Assembly (NCBI RefSeq): GCF_012971725.1
Contig: NZ_CP048833.1
Location: 5,394,001 to 5,458,000 of the forward strand
DNA length: 64,000 nt
Source of the DNA: Pseudomonas multiresinivorans
Lineage (GTDB): Bacteria; Pseudomonadota; Gammaproteobacteria; Pseudomonadales; Pseudomonadaceae
Direction of reading: 5' to 3'
Positions 1 through 8,510 of the stretch are shown one piece after another. Both the position numbers and the translations under genes were made by a program. Numbering within the stretch: the stretch's first letter is position 1; each line of letters begins with the position of its first letter. The notes under the pieces are model-generated. The model was not told where the DNA came from. It saw only the letters and a program-made list of their open reading frames with translations, and did not search any database.

Positions 1-742
1 GGGTGATGGACACCTGGGTGGAGGCGATATCCATGTGGATATAACCACGGTCCAGGTAGTAGGAACGCAGACGCTCCAGGTCACCGGAGAGCTTCTCGCG
101 GGAGTACTTGTCGTCGTTCTTGAAGAAGGACAGCCAGTTGGTGGTCTTCAGCTCGAACAGGTCGGTCAGGTCTTCTTCGGAGAAGACGGTGTTGCCCACC
201 ACGTTGACATGGGCGATGGCCGCCACGGTGCCTTCGTTGATGTTGATCTTCAGCGCGACACGGTTGCGCGGCTGCGGCACCACTTCGGTCTCGATCTCAG
301 CGGAGTAGCGGCCCTGGGCAACGTACTGGCGCTGCAGCTCGTTACGCACGCCTTCGAGGGTGGCGCGCTGGAAGATTTCGCCTTCGGAGAGGCCGGATTG
401 CTTCAGGCCCTTCATCAGGTCTTCGGTGGTGATCGCCTTGTTACCCTCGATCTCGATGCTGGAGATGGACGGGCGCTCGACCACATTGACGATCAGCACA
501 TTGCCATCACGGCTGAGCTGGATGTCCTGGAAGAAACCGGTCTTGAACAGCGAGCGGGTCGCTTCGACCAGGCGGCGATCATCGATCTGCTCGCCGACGT
601 TCAGCGGCAATGCGGCGAACACGCTGCCGGCAGACACGCGCTGGAGGCCGTTGACCCGGATATCGGAAACAGTGAAGGACTCGGCGTGAACCTGGGCGAT
701 CATCAGCGCGGAAAGGGCCGCGGGAAGCAGAAAGCGTTTCAT
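1..742 (-). CDS. bamA: Outer-membrane assembly factor BamA (5' part only)
   Basis: This is the N-terminal 247 residues of the BAM complex core subunit, which folds and inserts beta-barrel proteins in the outer membrane. The gene runs off the left edge, so the barrel domain is not visible. The start ATG (740-742) is preceded by an AGGACTCC-type ribosome site. The protein opens with a signal peptide (MKRFLLPAALSALMIAQVHA, then ESFTV), followed by POTRA-type repeats: the first begins near residue 21, the second near 90, the third near 170. It lies 73 nt downstream of rseP in the usual gamma-proteobacterial order dxr-rseP-bamA. The identification rests on the N-terminal sequence and on this context. 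Confidence 0.95.
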   Translation of the reverse strand, partial: MKRFLLPAALSALMIAQVHAESFTVSDIRVNGLQRVSAGSVFAALPLNVGEQIDDRRLVEATRSLFKTGFFQDIQLSRDGNVLIVNVVERPSISSIEIEGNKAITTEDLMKGLKQSGLSEGEIFQRATLEGVRNELQRQYVAQGRYSAEIETEVVPQPRNRVALKININEGTVAAIAHVNVVGNTVFSEEDLTDLFELKTTNWLSFFKNDDKYSREKLSGDLERLRSYYLDRGYIHMDIASTQVSIT

Positions 743-774
743 GGAGTCCTTTTATTCCAACTGACAAATAGAGA

Positions 775-797
775 ATCTGCCGCAAAAGGCGGCAGAT
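775..797 (-). other. Perfect hairpin between rseP and bamA
   Basis: A 9-bp perfect inverted repeat (ATCTGCCGC / GCGGCAGAT) with a 5-nt loop sits in the 73-nt gap between rseP and bamA. Read on the minus strand it is followed by a pyrimidine-rich stretch but no good T-run. It is therefore more likely an attenuating or mRNA-stabilising hairpin than a strong terminator. Confidence 0.5.
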
Positions 798-815
798 CCG
801 AAAATCCAATGGCGG

Positions 816-2168
816 TTACAGTCGACTCAGATCGTTGACCAGGGCCAACAACATGACCCCGACTACCAGGCTGATGCCAATCTGCATCCCCCAAGCCTGG
901 ACCCGCTCCGACAATGGGCGACCTCGCACCCACTCGACCACGTAGAACAGCAGATGCCCGCCATCGAGGACGGGAATCGGCAACAGGTTGAGAACCCCCA
1001 AGCTGATGCTCAGATAGGCGAGGAAATGCAGAAAATCCCCTACGCCGGACTGGGCTGAAGCGCCCGCCACTTTAGCAATGGTTATCGGCCCGCTCAAGTT
1101 TTTTACCGAGAGCTGCCCGAGCACCATTTTCTTTAGAGAATCCAGAGTTAGCAGGCTCATGGACCAGGTTCGGGAGAGCGCCTGCCCAACCGCGGCCACC
1201 GGCCCGTAGCTCACTTCGCGGAGCATTTCGGGCGGCCATTGACCACCGGCGACACCCGCGCCCAGGTAGCCGGTGCGGGCCTTGCCCTCGCCTTTGGCCG
1301 CCAGGGTCAGGGCAAGCTCCTGGTTCCGTCCGGCGCGCTCGACCTCCAGGGTCACCTTGCCCTCCGGCATGGAACGAACCCGCGAGACCACTTCTTGCCA
1401 ATCCGTGACCTGCTGACCATCAAGAGTGACGATCCGGTCACCGATCTGCAGGCCGGCAGCCTTGGCAGGGCCCTTTTCGTCCAGCTCGGCAATCAGCGGT
1501 GCGACAGAGGGTCGCCAGGGCTGGATCCCCAATCCACCGATAGGATCGGGATTGTCTTCGTTCTTCAGCCAGGAACTGATGCGCACCTGGTGCACCGCGG
1601 GAACGCTCGAACCCTTATCCAGCACCGTGACGCTCAGCTCGCCCGTTTCACCGAGGCGGCGCACCAGCTGCAAGTTGACACCGCTCCAGCCATCGACGGA
1701 TTCGCCGTCCACGGCAACGACCTCCTGGCCGGACGCCAGACCGGCGATGGCCGCAGGACTGTTCGCCACCACGGAGCCGATGATCGGCTTGATCTGCTGG
1801 CTGCCCAGCATGGCCAGAACCCAGAAGAACAGGATGGCCAGCAGGAAGTTGGCGATCGGACCCGCCGCAACGATGGCTATGCGCTGGAATACGGTCTTGC
1901 GGTTGAAGGCGCGGTCGAGCAGCTCGGCGGGAACATCGCCCTCGCGCTCGTCCAGCATTTTCACGTAGCCGCCCAGGGGAATGGCGGCGACGACGAACTC
2001 GGTGCCGTGGCGATCATGCCAGCGCACCAGCGGCGTGCCAAAGCCCACGGAGAAGCGCAGGACCTTGACCCCGCAGCGGCGGGCGACCCAGAAGTGTCCG
2101 AACTCGTGGAAGGTGACCAATACGCCCAGGGCGACAATCAGTCCCACCACCATATAAAGGGCGCTCAT
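816..2168 (-). CDS. rseP: Site-2 intramembrane zinc metalloprotease RseP
   Basis: RseP is the inner-membrane protease that makes the second cut in the anti-sigma factor (MucA/RseA) and releases the envelope-stress sigma factor; in Pseudomonas the homologue is MucP. The 450-residue protein has the zinc motif HEFGH near residue 21 in the first membrane segment and two central PDZ domains (about 120-310). Near the C terminus is the second active-site motif PVLDGGH. The reading frame is open upstream to 2255, but the start at 2168 is chosen because a strong GAGGAGG site lies just before it and the family begins MSALYM. It lies 16 nt downstream of dxr in the envelope biogenesis operon. Confidence 0.95.
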   Translation of the reverse strand: MSALYMVVGLIVALGVLVTFHEFGHFWVARRCGVKVLRFSVGFGTPLVRWHDRHGTEFVVAAIPLGGYVKMLDEREGDVPAELLDRAFNRKTVFQRIAIVAAGPIANFLLAILFFWVLAMLGSQQIKPIIGSVVANSPAAIAGLASGQEVVAVDGESVDGWSGVNLQLVRRLGETGELSVTVLDKGSSVPAVHQVRISSWLKNEDNPDPIGGLGIQPWRPSVAPLIAELDEKGPAKAAGLQIGDRIVTLDGQQVTDWQEVVSRVRSMPEGKVTLEVERAGRNQELALTLAAKGEGKARTGYLGAGVAGGQWPPEMLREVSYGPVAAVGQALSRTWSMSLLTLDSLKKMVLGQLSVKNLSGPITIAKVAGASAQSGVGDFLHFLAYLSISLGVLNLLPIPVLDGGHLLFYVVEWVRGRPLSERVQAWGMQIGISLVVGVMLLALVNDLSRL

Positions 2169-2184
2169 CGCTACCTCCTCGGGC

Positions 2185-3375
2185 TCAATGCCCGCGCTCC
2201 TGCAACCACGCCTGCGCCGCACCGCGTGCACGTCGGTCTGCCACCAGCACCGCATCGAGCGATTCGACCGGTGTGTGCGCCTCGCGGTTCAGCACTTCGT
2301 CGATGATAACCGGGATATCCGTGAAGCGGATGCGCCGCTCGAGGAACGCCGCAACGGCCACTTCGTTTGCCGCATTGAGCATCGCCGGCACGCTGCCACC
2401 TGCCTCGGCGGCCTGACGCGCCAGGCGCAGACAGGGGAAACGCTGTTCGTCGGGCGCACTGAAGTCCAGGCGAGCGATGGAGAACAGATCCAGCGGCGAA
2501 ACCCCGGAATCGATCCGCTGCGGCCAGGCCAGCGCATGGGCGATGGGGGTGCGCATGTCCGGATTGCCCAGCTGGGCCAGCACGGAGCCGTCAACGTAGT
2601 CCACCAGCGAATGAATCACGCTCTGCGGATGGATCACTACCTCGACCTTCGACGGCGCTGCGTCGAACAGCCAGCAGGCCTCGATCAGCTCCAGCCCCTT
2701 GTTCATCATGCTGGCCGAGTCGACGGAAATCTTCCGCCCCATCGACCAGTTCGGATGCGCGCAGGCCTGCTCCGGGGAAACCTCGAGCAGCTGCTCCAGC
2801 GGCGTTTCGCGGAACGGGCCACCCGAGGCGGTCAGCAGGATACGGCGAACGCCGACCTGCCCCAGTCCGCGAGCGTAATCCGCCGGCATGCACTGGAAGA
2901 TCGCGTTGTGTTCGCTGTCGATGGGCAGCAGCACTGCGCCGCTGGCACGCACGGCATCCATGAACAGGGCGCCGGACATCACCAACGCCTCCTTGTTGGC
3001 CAACAAGACCCGCTTGCCCGCCTCGACGGCGGCCAGAGTGGGCTTGAGTCCGGCAGCACCGACGATGGCGGCCATCACCGCATCCACTTCAGGATGCGCG
3101 GAAACCTCGCACAGCCCGGCCTCGCCCACCAGCACGCGAGCCTGCAGGCCAGCGGAACTCAGGCGATCCTGAAGGGCCTGCGCCTGCTCCTTCTCCGGCA
3201 CCACGACAAAGCGCGGGCGATGGCGTACACATAGCGCTTCGAGCTCTGCCAGACGGGAAAAGCCGCTGAGGGCGAAGACGCGGTAACGATCAGGGTGACG
3301 TCCGATGACGTCGAGGGTGCTGAGACCGATCGAACCCGTCGCCCCCAGCACGGTAATCCACTGCGGATGACTCAC
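2185..3375 (-). CDS. dxr: 1-deoxy-D-xylulose 5-phosphate reductoisomerase
   Basis: This enzyme makes 2-C-methyl-D-erythritol 4-phosphate, the committed step of the MEP isoprenoid pathway, using NADPH and a divalent metal. The 396-residue protein has the nucleotide-binding GATGSIG at the N terminus, KEALVMSG, the metal-binding region IDSEHNAIFQ, and the substrate loop SMMNKGLELIEA. The start is taken as GTG at 3375, not the ORF maximum at 3399. That GTG overlaps the cdsA stop as GTGA, a translational-coupling arrangement, and gives the usual N terminus (xSHPQWITVLGATG). It supplies isoprenoid precursor for the neighbouring uppS product. Confidence 0.95.
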   Translation of the reverse strand: MSHPQWITVLGATGSIGLSTLDVIGRHPDRYRVFALSGFSRLAELEALCVRHRPRFVVVPEKEQAQALQDRLSSAGLQARVLVGEAGLCEVSAHPEVDAVMAAIVGAAGLKPTLAAVEAGKRVLLANKEALVMSGALFMDAVRASGAVLLPIDSEHNAIFQCMPADYARGLGQVGVRRILLTASGGPFRETPLEQLLEVSPEQACAHPNWSMGRKISVDSASMMNKGLELIEACWLFDAAPSKVEVVIHPQSVIHSLVDYVDGSVLAQLGNPDMRTPIAHALAWPQRIDSGVSPLDLFSIARLDFSAPDEQRFPCLRLARQAAEAGGSVPAMLNAANEVAVAAFLERRIRFTDIPVIIDEVLNREAHTPVESLDAVLVADRRARGAAQAWLQERGH

Positions 3376-4187
3376 GGAGCACCCCAGCCCACGGCCCACA
3401 ACAGCGCGGTGAACACCGGAATCGCAGCGGTCAGGCTGTCGATACGGTCCAGCACGCCGCCATGGCCCGGCAGCAGGTTGCTACTGTCCTTGAGGCCTGA
3501 CTGGCGCTTGAACATGCTCTCGGTGAGATCGCCGATGACCGACAGAGCCACCACGATGGCCGCACACGGCAGCGCCAGCAGCAACTCACGGACGGTCCAA
3601 TCGCGGTAGATGGCGACAACGACGGTGATCGCCAGGCAAAGCGCCATGCCGCCGAAGAAGCCTTCCCAGCTCTTGCCCGGGCTGACGCGCGGGGCGAGCT
3701 TGCGCTTGCCGAAAGCCTTGCCGGAGAAGTAGGCACCGATGTCGGCAGCCCAGACCAGCACCATCACGGCAACGATCAGCCAGTTCGACAGCTGCCATTG
3801 CTTGAGCAACACCAGCCCTTGCCAGGCCGGCAGCAGGATCAGCAGGCCGATCAGCAGGCGACGCCAGCGGCCGCCCCAGCTCGACGCGCTGTCCGGGTAA
3901 GTCAGCACCATCACGATCGCCAGCGCCCACCAGAGCAGCGCCAGAACCAGCACGGCGCCCGCCAGTTGCGGCAACCAGGCCAGCACCAGCATCAACCCGG
4001 CAACCACCGCGGCATAGCCGACGCGGGCGGACTGCTCGTTGTAACCAGCCAGGCGCGCCCATTCCCAGGCCCCCAGGCTGACTACCAGACCAATGAACAG
4101 CGAGAACGCCGCACCGTCGAGCAGGAAGAAACCACCCAGCGCGATTGGCAACAGGATCAGCGCCGTGATGATTCGTTGTTTCAACAT
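3372..4187 (-). CDS. cdsA: Phosphatidate cytidylyltransferase (CDP-diacylglycerol synthase)
   Basis: CdsA converts phosphatidic acid and CTP to CDP-diacylglycerol, the precursor of all major phospholipids, in the inner membrane. The 271-residue protein is almost entirely hydrophobic, with about eight membrane segments. The family signature is C-terminal: DLTESMFKRQSGLKDSSN followed by LLPGHGGVLDRIDSL. An earlier conserved stretch is SPGKSWEGFFGG. It overlaps the end of uppS by 7 nt and the start of dxr by 4 nt, so all three are likely translationally coupled. Confidence 0.95.
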   Translation of the reverse strand: MLKQRIITALILLPIALGGFFLLDGAAFSLFIGLVVSLGAWEWARLAGYNEQSARVGYAAVVAGLMLVLAWLPQLAGAVLVLALLWWALAIVMVLTYPDSASSWGGRWRRLLIGLLILLPAWQGLVLLKQWQLSNWLIVAVMVLVWAADIGAYFSGKAFGKRKLAPRVSPGKSWEGFFGGMALCLAITVVVAIYRDWTVRELLLALPCAAIVVALSVIGDLTESMFKRQSGLKDSSNLLPGHGGVLDRIDSLTAAIPVFTALLWAVGWGAP

Positions 4188-4936
4188 GAGGGAGGTGCCT
4201 CGGCCTCGACCTGCTCACTGGTCTTGCCGAAGCGGCGCTGACGAGAGGCGAAGTCCTGCAACGCAGCCTGCATGGCTTCGTGCTTGAAGTCGGGCCAGTA
4301 GAGATCGGAGAAATACAGCTCGGCGTAAGCCAGCTGCCAGAGAAGGAAGTTGCTGATGCGGTGCTCGCCGCCCGTGCGGATGCACAGGTCGGGCAACGGC
4401 TGATCGCCGGTGGTCAGGCAACCCTGGATCAATTCCGGGGAAATATCGTCCGGCGCCAGATGACCCGCCTGCACTTCGCGAGCAAGGCGCTGTGCGGCCT
4501 GGGTGATGTCCCACTGGCCACCATAGTTGGCCGCCACCTGCAGCAACATGCTGGCACCATTGGCCGTCAGCGCCTCAGCCTCGCGCATCGCCGCCTGCAA
4601 TTCAGGGGCGAAGCGGCTGCGATCGCCGATGATGCGCAGACGGATGCCATTGGCGCTGAGCTTGCGAACCTCGCGGCGCAGGGCCATGAGGAACAGCTCC
4701 ATCAGCGCACCGACCTCTTCGGCCGGGCGCTGCCAGTTCTCGCTGGAGAAGGCGAACAACGTCAACACTTCGACGCCGGCCTCGGCGCAGGTCTTGATCA
4801 CCGCACGAACGGCATCCACACCGGCCTTGTGCCCGGCCACGCCAGGCATCCGACGCTTCTTCGCCCAGCGGTTGTTGCCGTCCATGATGATCGCCACGTG
4901 CCGGGGCACGGGCGTCACCTGCTTGGTCTTTTCCAT
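4181..4936 (-). CDS. uppS: Undecaprenyl diphosphate synthase (cis-prenyltransferase)
   Basis: UppS adds isopentenyl units to farnesyl diphosphate, making the C55 carrier used for peptidoglycan, O-antigen and the exopolysaccharide encoded later in this window. The 251-residue protein has the catalytic motif VAIIMDGNNRWAKKR near residue 13, with Asn in the position that is Gly in E. coli; as I recall, the P. aeruginosa protein has the same Asn. The FAFSSENW motif lies near residue 80, and the C-terminal DLCIRTGGEHRISNF and AELYFSD motifs are present. It lies 16 nt downstream of frr. Confidence 0.95.
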   Translation of the reverse strand: MEKTKQVTPVPRHVAIIMDGNNRWAKKRRMPGVAGHKAGVDAVRAVIKTCAEAGVEVLTLFAFSSENWQRPAEEVGALMELFLMALRREVRKLSANGIRLRIIGDRSRFAPELQAAMREAEALTANGASMLLQVAANYGGQWDITQAAQRLAREVQAGHLAPDDISPELIQGCLTTGDQPLPDLCIRTGGEHRISNFLLWQLAYAELYFSDLYWPDFKHEAMQAALQDFASRQRRFGKTSEQVEAEAPPSC

Positions 4937-4952
4937 GACGAGAGCCCGGCCG

Positions 4953-5510
4953 TCAGACGGCCATCAGATCCGCTTCCTTGGCCTCGAGGGCCTTTTCGAT
5001 CTCGGCGACGAACTTGTCGGTAATCTTCTGCACGTCGTCACCGGCGCGGCGCTCTTCGTCCTCGCTGATTTCCTTCTCTTTCTGCAGGTCTTTCAGCTGG
5101 GCCAGCGCATCGCGGCGAATGTTGCGCACGGAGACGCGAGCCTGTTCGGCCTCGGCACGGGCCTGCTTGGTGAAGCCCTTGCGGGTTTCCTCGGTCAGGG
5201 CCGGCATCGGCACGCGGATGGTGGTACCGGCGGTCGCCGGGTTCAGGCCCAGGTCGGAGGTCATGATGGCCTTCTCGACCGCCTGGATCATGCTCTTGTC
5301 GAAGACGCTGAGAGCCAGGGTGCGGGAGTCTTCCACAGTGACGTTGGCCACCTGGCGCAGCGGAGTGTCGGAGCCATAGTAGGACACCATCACGCTATCC
5401 AGGATGCTCGGGTGCGCACGGCCGGTACGAATCTTGGCGAAGGCATGACCCAGGGCTTCCAGGGTTTTACCCATACGATCCTGTGCTTCCTTCTTGATCT
5501 CGTTGATCAT
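4953..5510 (-). CDS. frr: Ribosome recycling factor
   Basis: RRF splits post-termination ribosomes together with EF-G. The 185-residue length is standard. The sequence has the conserved start MINEIKKEAQDRMGKTLEALGH, the RTGRAHPSIL segment near residue 28, and the C-terminal helix region DEERRAGDDVQKITDKFV. It begins one base after the pyrH stop, so it shares the pyrH transcript. Confidence 0.96.
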   Translation of the reverse strand: MINEIKKEAQDRMGKTLEALGHAFAKIRTGRAHPSILDSVMVSYYGSDTPLRQVANVTVEDSRTLALSVFDKSMIQAVEKAIMTSDLGLNPATAGTTIRVPMPALTEETRKGFTKQARAEAEQARVSVRNIRRDALAQLKDLQKEKEISEDEERRAGDDVQKITDKFVAEIEKALEAKEADLMAV

Positions 5511-5511
5511 C

Positions 5512-6249
5512 TCAATCCTCCTCGATCAGGGTGCCTTCAGCACCACCTACAACAATATTCAGCAGCGCGCCGGGCTTGTTCATGTTGAACACGCGCAGCG
5601 GCATTTTCTGGTCCCGGCACAGGCAGATGGCGGTGAGGTCCATCACCCCCAGCTTGCGATCGAGCACTTCATCGTACGTCAGACGCTCGAACTTCTCGGC
5701 ATTCGGGTCCTTGAACGGGTCGGCAGTGTACACGCCGTCCACCTTGGTCGCCTTGAGTACTACGTCAGCATCTATTTCGATGGCGCGCAGGCAGGCGGCA
5801 GAGTCGGTGGTGAAGAACGGGTTGCCGGTACCAGCGGAGAAGATCACCACTTCGCCGCTCTTGAGGTGGCGCATGGCCTTGCGACGGTCGTAGTGATCAG
5901 TCACGCCGACCATGGAAATGGCGGACATGACGATGGCGGTGATATTGGAACGCTCCAGGGCGTCGCGCATGGCCAGGCCGTTCATCACGGTGGCAAGCAT
6001 GCCCATGTGGTCGCCGGTGACGCGGTCCATGCCGGCCGCGGACAGCGCCGCGCCACGGAACAGGTTGCCGCCGCCGATCACCAGACCGACCTGCACGCCG
6101 ATGCCGACGAGTTGACCGATCTCCAGCGCCATGCGATCCAGCACCTTGGGATCGATGCCGAACTCCTCGGCACCCATCAGGGCTTCGCCGCTCAGTTTTA
6201 GAAGAATGCGTTTATAGCGAGGTTGACGAGCGCTCAGCTGCTGAGCCAT
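5512..6249 (-). CDS. pyrH: Uridylate kinase (UMP kinase)
   Basis: PyrH phosphorylates UMP to UDP and feeds pyrimidine nucleotide and UDP-sugar supply. The 245-residue bacterial-type amino-acid-kinase-fold protein has KRILLKLSGEALMG at the N terminus, the glycine-rich VIGGGNLFRG, the segment DRVTGDHMGMLATVMNGLA, and FSAGTGNPFFTTDSAACLRA. It is followed directly by frr and separated from tsf by about 206 nt that hold hairpins. Confidence 0.96.
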   Translation of the reverse strand: MAQQLSARQPRYKRILLKLSGEALMGAEEFGIDPKVLDRMALEIGQLVGIGVQVGLVIGGGNLFRGAALSAAGMDRVTGDHMGMLATVMNGLAMRDALERSNITAIVMSAISMVGVTDHYDRRKAMRHLKSGEVVIFSAGTGNPFFTTDSAACLRAIEIDADVVLKATKVDGVYTADPFKDPNAEKFERLTYDEVLDRKLGVMDLTAICLCRDQKMPLRVFNMNKPGALLNIVVGGAEGTLIEED

Positions 6250-6396
6250 GACCTTTTTCTCCTGCGGCGATTGAATGCTATGCGCCTTGTGGGCGCTTTG
6301 CGGAAAGCTTGGACCAGCCAGCCTTACGGCGCCTTTAAACCCGCCTTGCGGGCGCGGGCCGTGGAAACCACCCCTTTTGGCTTCCCCAGTTTGGCA

Positions 6397-6453
6397 AAGA
6401 GGCCGCGCGCGTTAGCGGGCAGCCTCTTGCGGGGCGACAGTCGTGAGACTGTC
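6397..6453 (-). terminator. Tandem hairpins downstream of tsf
   Basis: Two inverted repeats follow the tsf stop on the minus strand: GACAGTC/GACTGTC (6436-6453), then AAGAGGC/GCCTCTT (6397-6428) with a GC-rich interior, followed by TTTGCC. The T-run is short, so this is a probable weak terminator or processing site separating rpsB-tsf from pyrH-frr. The rest of the 206-nt gap shows nothing else I can name. Confidence 0.45.
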
Positions 6454-6455
6454 TA

Positions 6456-7325
6456 TTACTGCTTGGAAGCGGCTACTTGAGCAGCAACCTCGGCAGCAAA
6501 GTCGGCTTCGACTTTCTCGATGCCTTCGCCTACTTCGTAACGAACGAAGGAAACGATCTCGGCACCGGCTTTCTTGGCCAGGTCACCGACCTTGACTTCC
6601 GGATCCTTGACGAACGCTTGCTCGACCAGGCTGGCTTCGGCCAGGAACTTCGAGATACGGCCTTTGACCATGTTCTCGACGATGTTTTCCGGCTTGCCAG
6701 CGATCTTGTCGGCGTTCAGAGCGAGGAAGATTTCCTTCTCTTTGGCAACGGCTTCTTCGGAAACCTGCGACGGATCGAGGAACTGCGGGTTGCTGGCAGC
6801 GACGTGCATGGCGATGTCGCGAGCCAGTTCAGCGTTGCCACCCTTCAGGGTAACCAGAACGCCGATGCGGTGGCCGTGCAGGTAAGCACCCACCACGTCA
6901 CCTTCTACGCGAGCCAGACGACGGATGTTGACGTTCTCGCCGCACTTGGCAACCAGGGCCTCACGGGCCGGCTCTTGCTCGGCGATCAGCGGGGCAGCAT
7001 CGGTCAGCTTCTGAGCAACGGCCTTTTCCAGGCTGGCAGCCACGAAGTTCTTGAAGTCGTCCTGCAGGGCCAGGAAGTCGGTCTGCGAGTTGACTTCGAT
7101 GATGGTGGCGGACTTGGCATCGTCAGCCACTTTGGCGGCGATGGCGCCTTCGGCAGCGATGTTGCCAGCCTTTTTGGCAGCCTTGATGGCGCCGGAAGCG
7201 CGCATATCGTCGATGGCTTTTTCGATGTCGCCTTCAGCGGCTACCAGTGCCTTTTTGCACTCCATCATGCCCTGGCCGGTACGCTCACGCAGTTCCTTGA
7301 CCAGTGCTGCAGTAATTTCTGCCAT
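6456..7325 (-). CDS. tsf: Elongation factor Ts
   Basis: EF-Ts is the nucleotide exchange factor for EF-Tu. The 289-residue protein starts MAEITAALVKELRERTGQGM and has the UBA-like N-terminal domain. The SQTDFLA motif that touches EF-Tu lies near residue 80, followed by the long coiled-coil-containing core. The start at 7325 (preceded by GAGGATTTCGAA) is chosen over the upstream in-frame codons because it matches the family N terminus. It follows rpsB after a 125-nt gap with a terminator-like hairpin, as in other gamma-proteobacteria. Confidence 0.96.
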   Translation of the reverse strand: MAEITAALVKELRERTGQGMMECKKALVAAEGDIEKAIDDMRASGAIKAAKKAGNIAAEGAIAAKVADDAKSATIIEVNSQTDFLALQDDFKNFVAASLEKAVAQKLTDAAPLIAEQEPAREALVAKCGENVNIRRLARVEGDVVGAYLHGHRIGVLVTLKGGNAELARDIAMHVAASNPQFLDPSQVSEEAVAKEKEIFLALNADKIAGKPENIVENMVKGRISKFLAEASLVEQAFVKDPEVKVGDLAKKAGAEIVSFVRYEVGEGIEKVEADFAAEVAAQVAASKQ

Positions 7326-7394
7326 TTCGAAATCCTCTTGAGTTGCTCTCAAAACCAGATCGCCCGGATACCCGGGCGGAATGTTCGGGGTGGC

Positions 7395-7416
7395 AAAAAG
7401 GGGGCCTAGCCCCCTT
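7395..7416 (-). terminator. Intrinsic terminator/attenuator between rpsB and tsf
   Basis: On the minus strand AAGGGGGC, a 3-nt loop and GCCCCCTT are followed by TTTTT. It is a perfect stem plus U-tract lying after rpsB and before tsf. Partial termination here would give more S2 than EF-Ts message. Attenuation at this position is known for the E. coli rpsB-tsf operon. Confidence 0.8.
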
Positions 7417-7450
7417 CCTGCTCACCGTAGGACGTCTGGACGTCCTGGAA

Positions 7451-8191
7451 TCAGCCTTCGGCGGATTCGGCCGGTGCTTCTTCGACGAACTCGTCAGCAG
7501 TCACGCCGCCGGCGTTCTTGCCACGCAGTACGGCTTCGGCCATGGAGCCCAGGTACAGCTGTACGGCGCGAATGGCGTCGTCGTTACCCGGGATAACATA
7601 GTCAACGCCTTCCGGGCTGCTGTTGGTATCGACGATGCCGATGACCGGGATGCCCAGCTTGTTGGCTTCGGTGATAGCGATGCGCTCGTGGTCAACGTCG
7701 ACGACGAACAGAGCGTCCGGCAGGCCGCCCATGTCTTTGATGCCGCCCAGGCTGCGATCCAGTTTTTCCAGATCACGGCTGCGCATCAGGGCTTCTTTCT
7801 TGGTCAGCTTGGCGAAAGTACCGTCCTGGGACTGAACTTCCAGCTCGCGCAGACGTTTGATCGACTGACGGATGGTCTTGTAGTTGGTGAGCATGCCGCC
7901 CAGCCAACGGTGGTCGACGTACGGCATGCCACAACGGGCAGCTTCTTCGCGAACGATCTTGCCGGCGGAACGCTTGGTGCCGACGAACAGGATCTTGTTC
8001 TTGCCCTGGGCCAGGCGCTCAACGAAGGTCAGTGCCTCGTTGAACATCGGCAGGGTTTTTTCGAGGTTGATGATGTGGATCTTGTTGCGCGCGCCGAAAA
8101 TGAACTTGCCCATTTTCGGGTTCCAGTAACGGGTCTGGTGGCCGAAGTGCACACCGGCCTTCAGCATATCGCGCATATTGACTTGGGACAT
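7451..8191 (-). CDS. rpsB: 30S ribosomal protein S2
   Basis: This is the small-subunit protein S2. The 246-residue protein begins MSQVNMRDMLKAGVHFGHQTR. It contains RYWNPKMGKFIFGARNKIHIINLEKT and the family region WLGGMLTNYKTIRQSI. The start at 8191 is preceded by a GAGGAACTATC-type site. The frame continues upstream through the structured leader to 8287, but that extension is not protein-like. The C terminus is rich in Glu and Ala (VEEAPAESAEG), as in other pseudomonads. Confidence 0.97.
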   Translation of the reverse strand: MSQVNMRDMLKAGVHFGHQTRYWNPKMGKFIFGARNKIHIINLEKTLPMFNEALTFVERLAQGKNKILFVGTKRSAGKIVREEAARCGMPYVDHRWLGGMLTNYKTIRQSIKRLRELEVQSQDGTFAKLTKKEALMRSRDLEKLDRSLGGIKDMGGLPDALFVVDVDHERIAITEANKLGIPVIGIVDTNSSPEGVDYVIPGNDDAIRAVQLYLGSMAEAVLRGKNAGGVTADEFVEEAPAESAEG

Positions 8192-8223
8192 GATAGTTCC
8201 TCGATAAGTCGGGTTAGGCCTCC

Positions 8224-8287
8224 ATGCATCCCAACGGCCAACCCCTCGACTGTGTCGCAGGGCACCCAGGCCATCGTGTCGATGCAT
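8224..8287 (-). promoter_or_regulatory. Candidate S2 autoregulatory leader of rpsB
   Basis: The rpsB leader contains a long-range 7-bp pairing, ATGCATC (8287-8281) with GATGCAT (8230-8224), enclosing about 50 nt of GC-rich sequence. It ends 32 nt before the start codon. Feedback control of rpsB-tsf by S2 through a leader structure is known in gamma-proteobacteria. That this particular fold is the S2 site is an inference from its position and its closing stem. Confidence 0.6.
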
Positions 8288-8334
8288 GTGTGGGTTAATG
8301 CCCCGGAATGGCCGTAGCCTCCAGAGCGGGGCGC

Positions 8335-8363
8335 TTTATACCACAACCTCGGCCAGAACAAAA
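8335..8363 (-). promoter_or_regulatory. Probable sigma-70 promoter for rpsB-tsf
   Basis: A good -10 hexamer TATAAA (8340-8335 on the minus strand) lies 144 nt upstream of the rpsB start, with a weak T-rich -35 region at 8363-8356 (TTTTGTTC). Transcription would begin near 8328 and include the structured leader. The rest of the 319-nt gap between rpsB and the divergent map gene shows no further recognisable element. Confidence 0.5.
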
Positions 8364-8510
8364 CCCGGAAGGACGCCCGGCACCTCCCCCACCGCCTCGT
8401 TTGAGCAGCCCCGTCGGCCGGCCGCCCTTAATAGGAGAGCGCCAAATCTGATAGACTTGCGTATTCCTCTTATTTACCCGCGCGTACGCAGCGCCTGATA
8501 GAGAAGTCGC

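Noticed and set aside
3376..3399. ATG start for dxr at 3399
   Set aside because: It would add eight residues not seen in the family and overlap cdsA by 28 nt. The GTG at 3375 overlaps the cdsA stop by only 4 nt and gives the normal N terminus.
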